From Jhaorihella thermophila (lineage in GTDB: Bacteria > Pseudomonadota > Alphaproteobacteria > Rhodobacterales > Rhodobacteraceae), in the NCBI RefSeq assembly GCF_900108275.1, contig NZ_FNVD01000001.1:434001-498000 (forward strand): 64,000 nt of DNA, in the 5' to 3' direction. The position numbers and the translations under genes are program-made. The number at the start of each line of letters is the position of its first letter. The stretch's first letter is position 1. The notes beneath the pieces are model-generated. The model worked only from the letters and a program-made list of their open reading frames with translations. It did no database searches and had not been told where the DNA came from. Of the stretch, positions 63,592-64,000 are shown piece after piece.

Positions 63592-64000
63592 ATGGACATT
63601 CAGAACAGGATTGTCGTCGTCACCGGCGCGGCGAGCGGTATCGGCCGCGCGCTGGCGGTGGCCTTTGCCGATGCCGGCGCGGCCAAGGTGATCTGCGCCG
63701 ACCTGAACGCCGATGGCGCGGCCGACATTGCGCGGGAAATCAACGGCGAGCCCGCGCAAGTTGACGTTTCGTCCGAGGACGAGATCAAGGCATTGATCGA
63801 CCGCGTGGAATCCGGGATCGGCCCGATCGACCTGTTCTGCTCCAATGCCGGGATACTCGTGGCGGGCGGCATGGAGGTGCCAAACGAGGATTGGCAAAAG
63901 ATCTGGGACATCAACGTCATGAGCCAGGTCTGGGCGGCGCGCCACCTTGTGCCGCGGATGATCGCGCGCGGTGGCGGGTATCTGCTGAACACGGCGTCGG
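63592..64000 (+). CDS. Short-chain dehydrogenase/reductase, N-terminal part (runs off window)
   Basis: 136 codons present. SDR pattern: VVVTGAASGIGRALAVAF cofactor motif (TGxxxGIG), Asp in ICADLNADGA that suggests NAD(H), NAG motif in LFCSNAGILVAGG, and the start of the catalytic Ser strand at the edge (LLNTAS). The catalytic YxxxK lies outside. GAGG precedes ATG 63592. Substrate unknown. The 193-base gap from gcdH has an AT-rich part (63447-63480) that may hold its promoter. Confidence 0.88.
   Translation, partial: MDIQNRIVVVTGAASGIGRALAVAFADAGAAKVICADLNADGAADIAREINGEPAQVDVSSEDEIKALIDRVESGIGPIDLFCSNAGILVAGGMEVPNEDWQKIWDINVMSQVWAARHLVPRMIARGGGYLLNTAS

Overview
The window is one continuous stretch of a GC-rich alphaproteobacterial chromosome. 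Gene content and order point to the Rhodobacteraceae, most likely the Roseobacter group: recA-alaS, an iscR-suf operon with a one-cysteine IscR, LpxI instead of LpxH, an RTX protein ending in a Hint domain, a dimethylglycine/sarcosine dehydrogenase-type enzyme and glutaryl-CoA dehydrogenase. All species-level statements are inference; no database was searched.

Layout. 1-7.6 kb: recA end, alaS, a DUF1330 protein, typA, an EmrE-type SMR pump, a thioesterase and an unknown membrane protein. 7.4-17.6 kb: an alpha/beta hydrolase divergent from iscR, then a tightly coupled Fe-S assembly operon (iscR, IscS-type desulfurase, sufB, two methyltransferase-like genes, sufC, sufD, two Yip1-type membrane proteins, sufS). 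17.7-24.4 kb: a Tat-exported PhoX phosphatase behind a Pho-box array, tRNA-Arg(CCG), a long non-coding stretch, a 1044-residue RTX/Hint protein and a MobA-like nucleotidyltransferase. 24.5-30.4 kb is accessory in character: an intact FAD/GcvT dehydrogenase, a decayed paralogue, a polysaccharide deacetylase and a family 2 glycosyltransferase. 30.5-41.3 kb: transporter, CorC-type CBS protein, metallophosphoesterase, xerD operon with a 50-codon leader gene, aroKB, site-2 protease, ssb and a lytic transglycosylase. 41.5-47.7 kb: an oligopeptide-type ABC importer. 48-61 kb: the envelope cluster miaA / pyrH-frr-uppS-cdsA-dxr-rseP / bamA-skp-fabZ-lpxA-lpxI-lpxB. 61-64 kb: a LysR regulator divergent from gcdH, and a truncated SDR gene at the edge.

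Main signals beyond routine annotation. (1) The iscR promoter carries a perfect palindrome of the Irr-box (ICE) type over its -10 element, and a near-copy lies in an unusually AT-rich, rare-codon patch inside the downstream desulfurase gene, just ahead of a promoter-like pair; this suggests dual control of the suf operon. (2) Four PhoB half-sites with an exact 11-bp period precede phoX. (3) Eight copies of a dispersed intergenic element (a GC hairpin with a 3-nt loop, or a degenerate form, followed by a GTATTT/purine-rich tail) lie mostly at 3' ends of genes; one supplies the start region of the desulfurase and one lies inside the ABC operon. (4) Two small membrane-protein genes (50 and 41 codons) are easy to miss. 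(5) The RTX/Hint protein is an internal duplication in which only the second copy has the Hint domain. I found no CRISPR array, prophage or insertion sequence, and no convincing wholly new defence or biosynthetic system; the suf control region and the methyltransferase pair within that operon are the best candidates for new biology.
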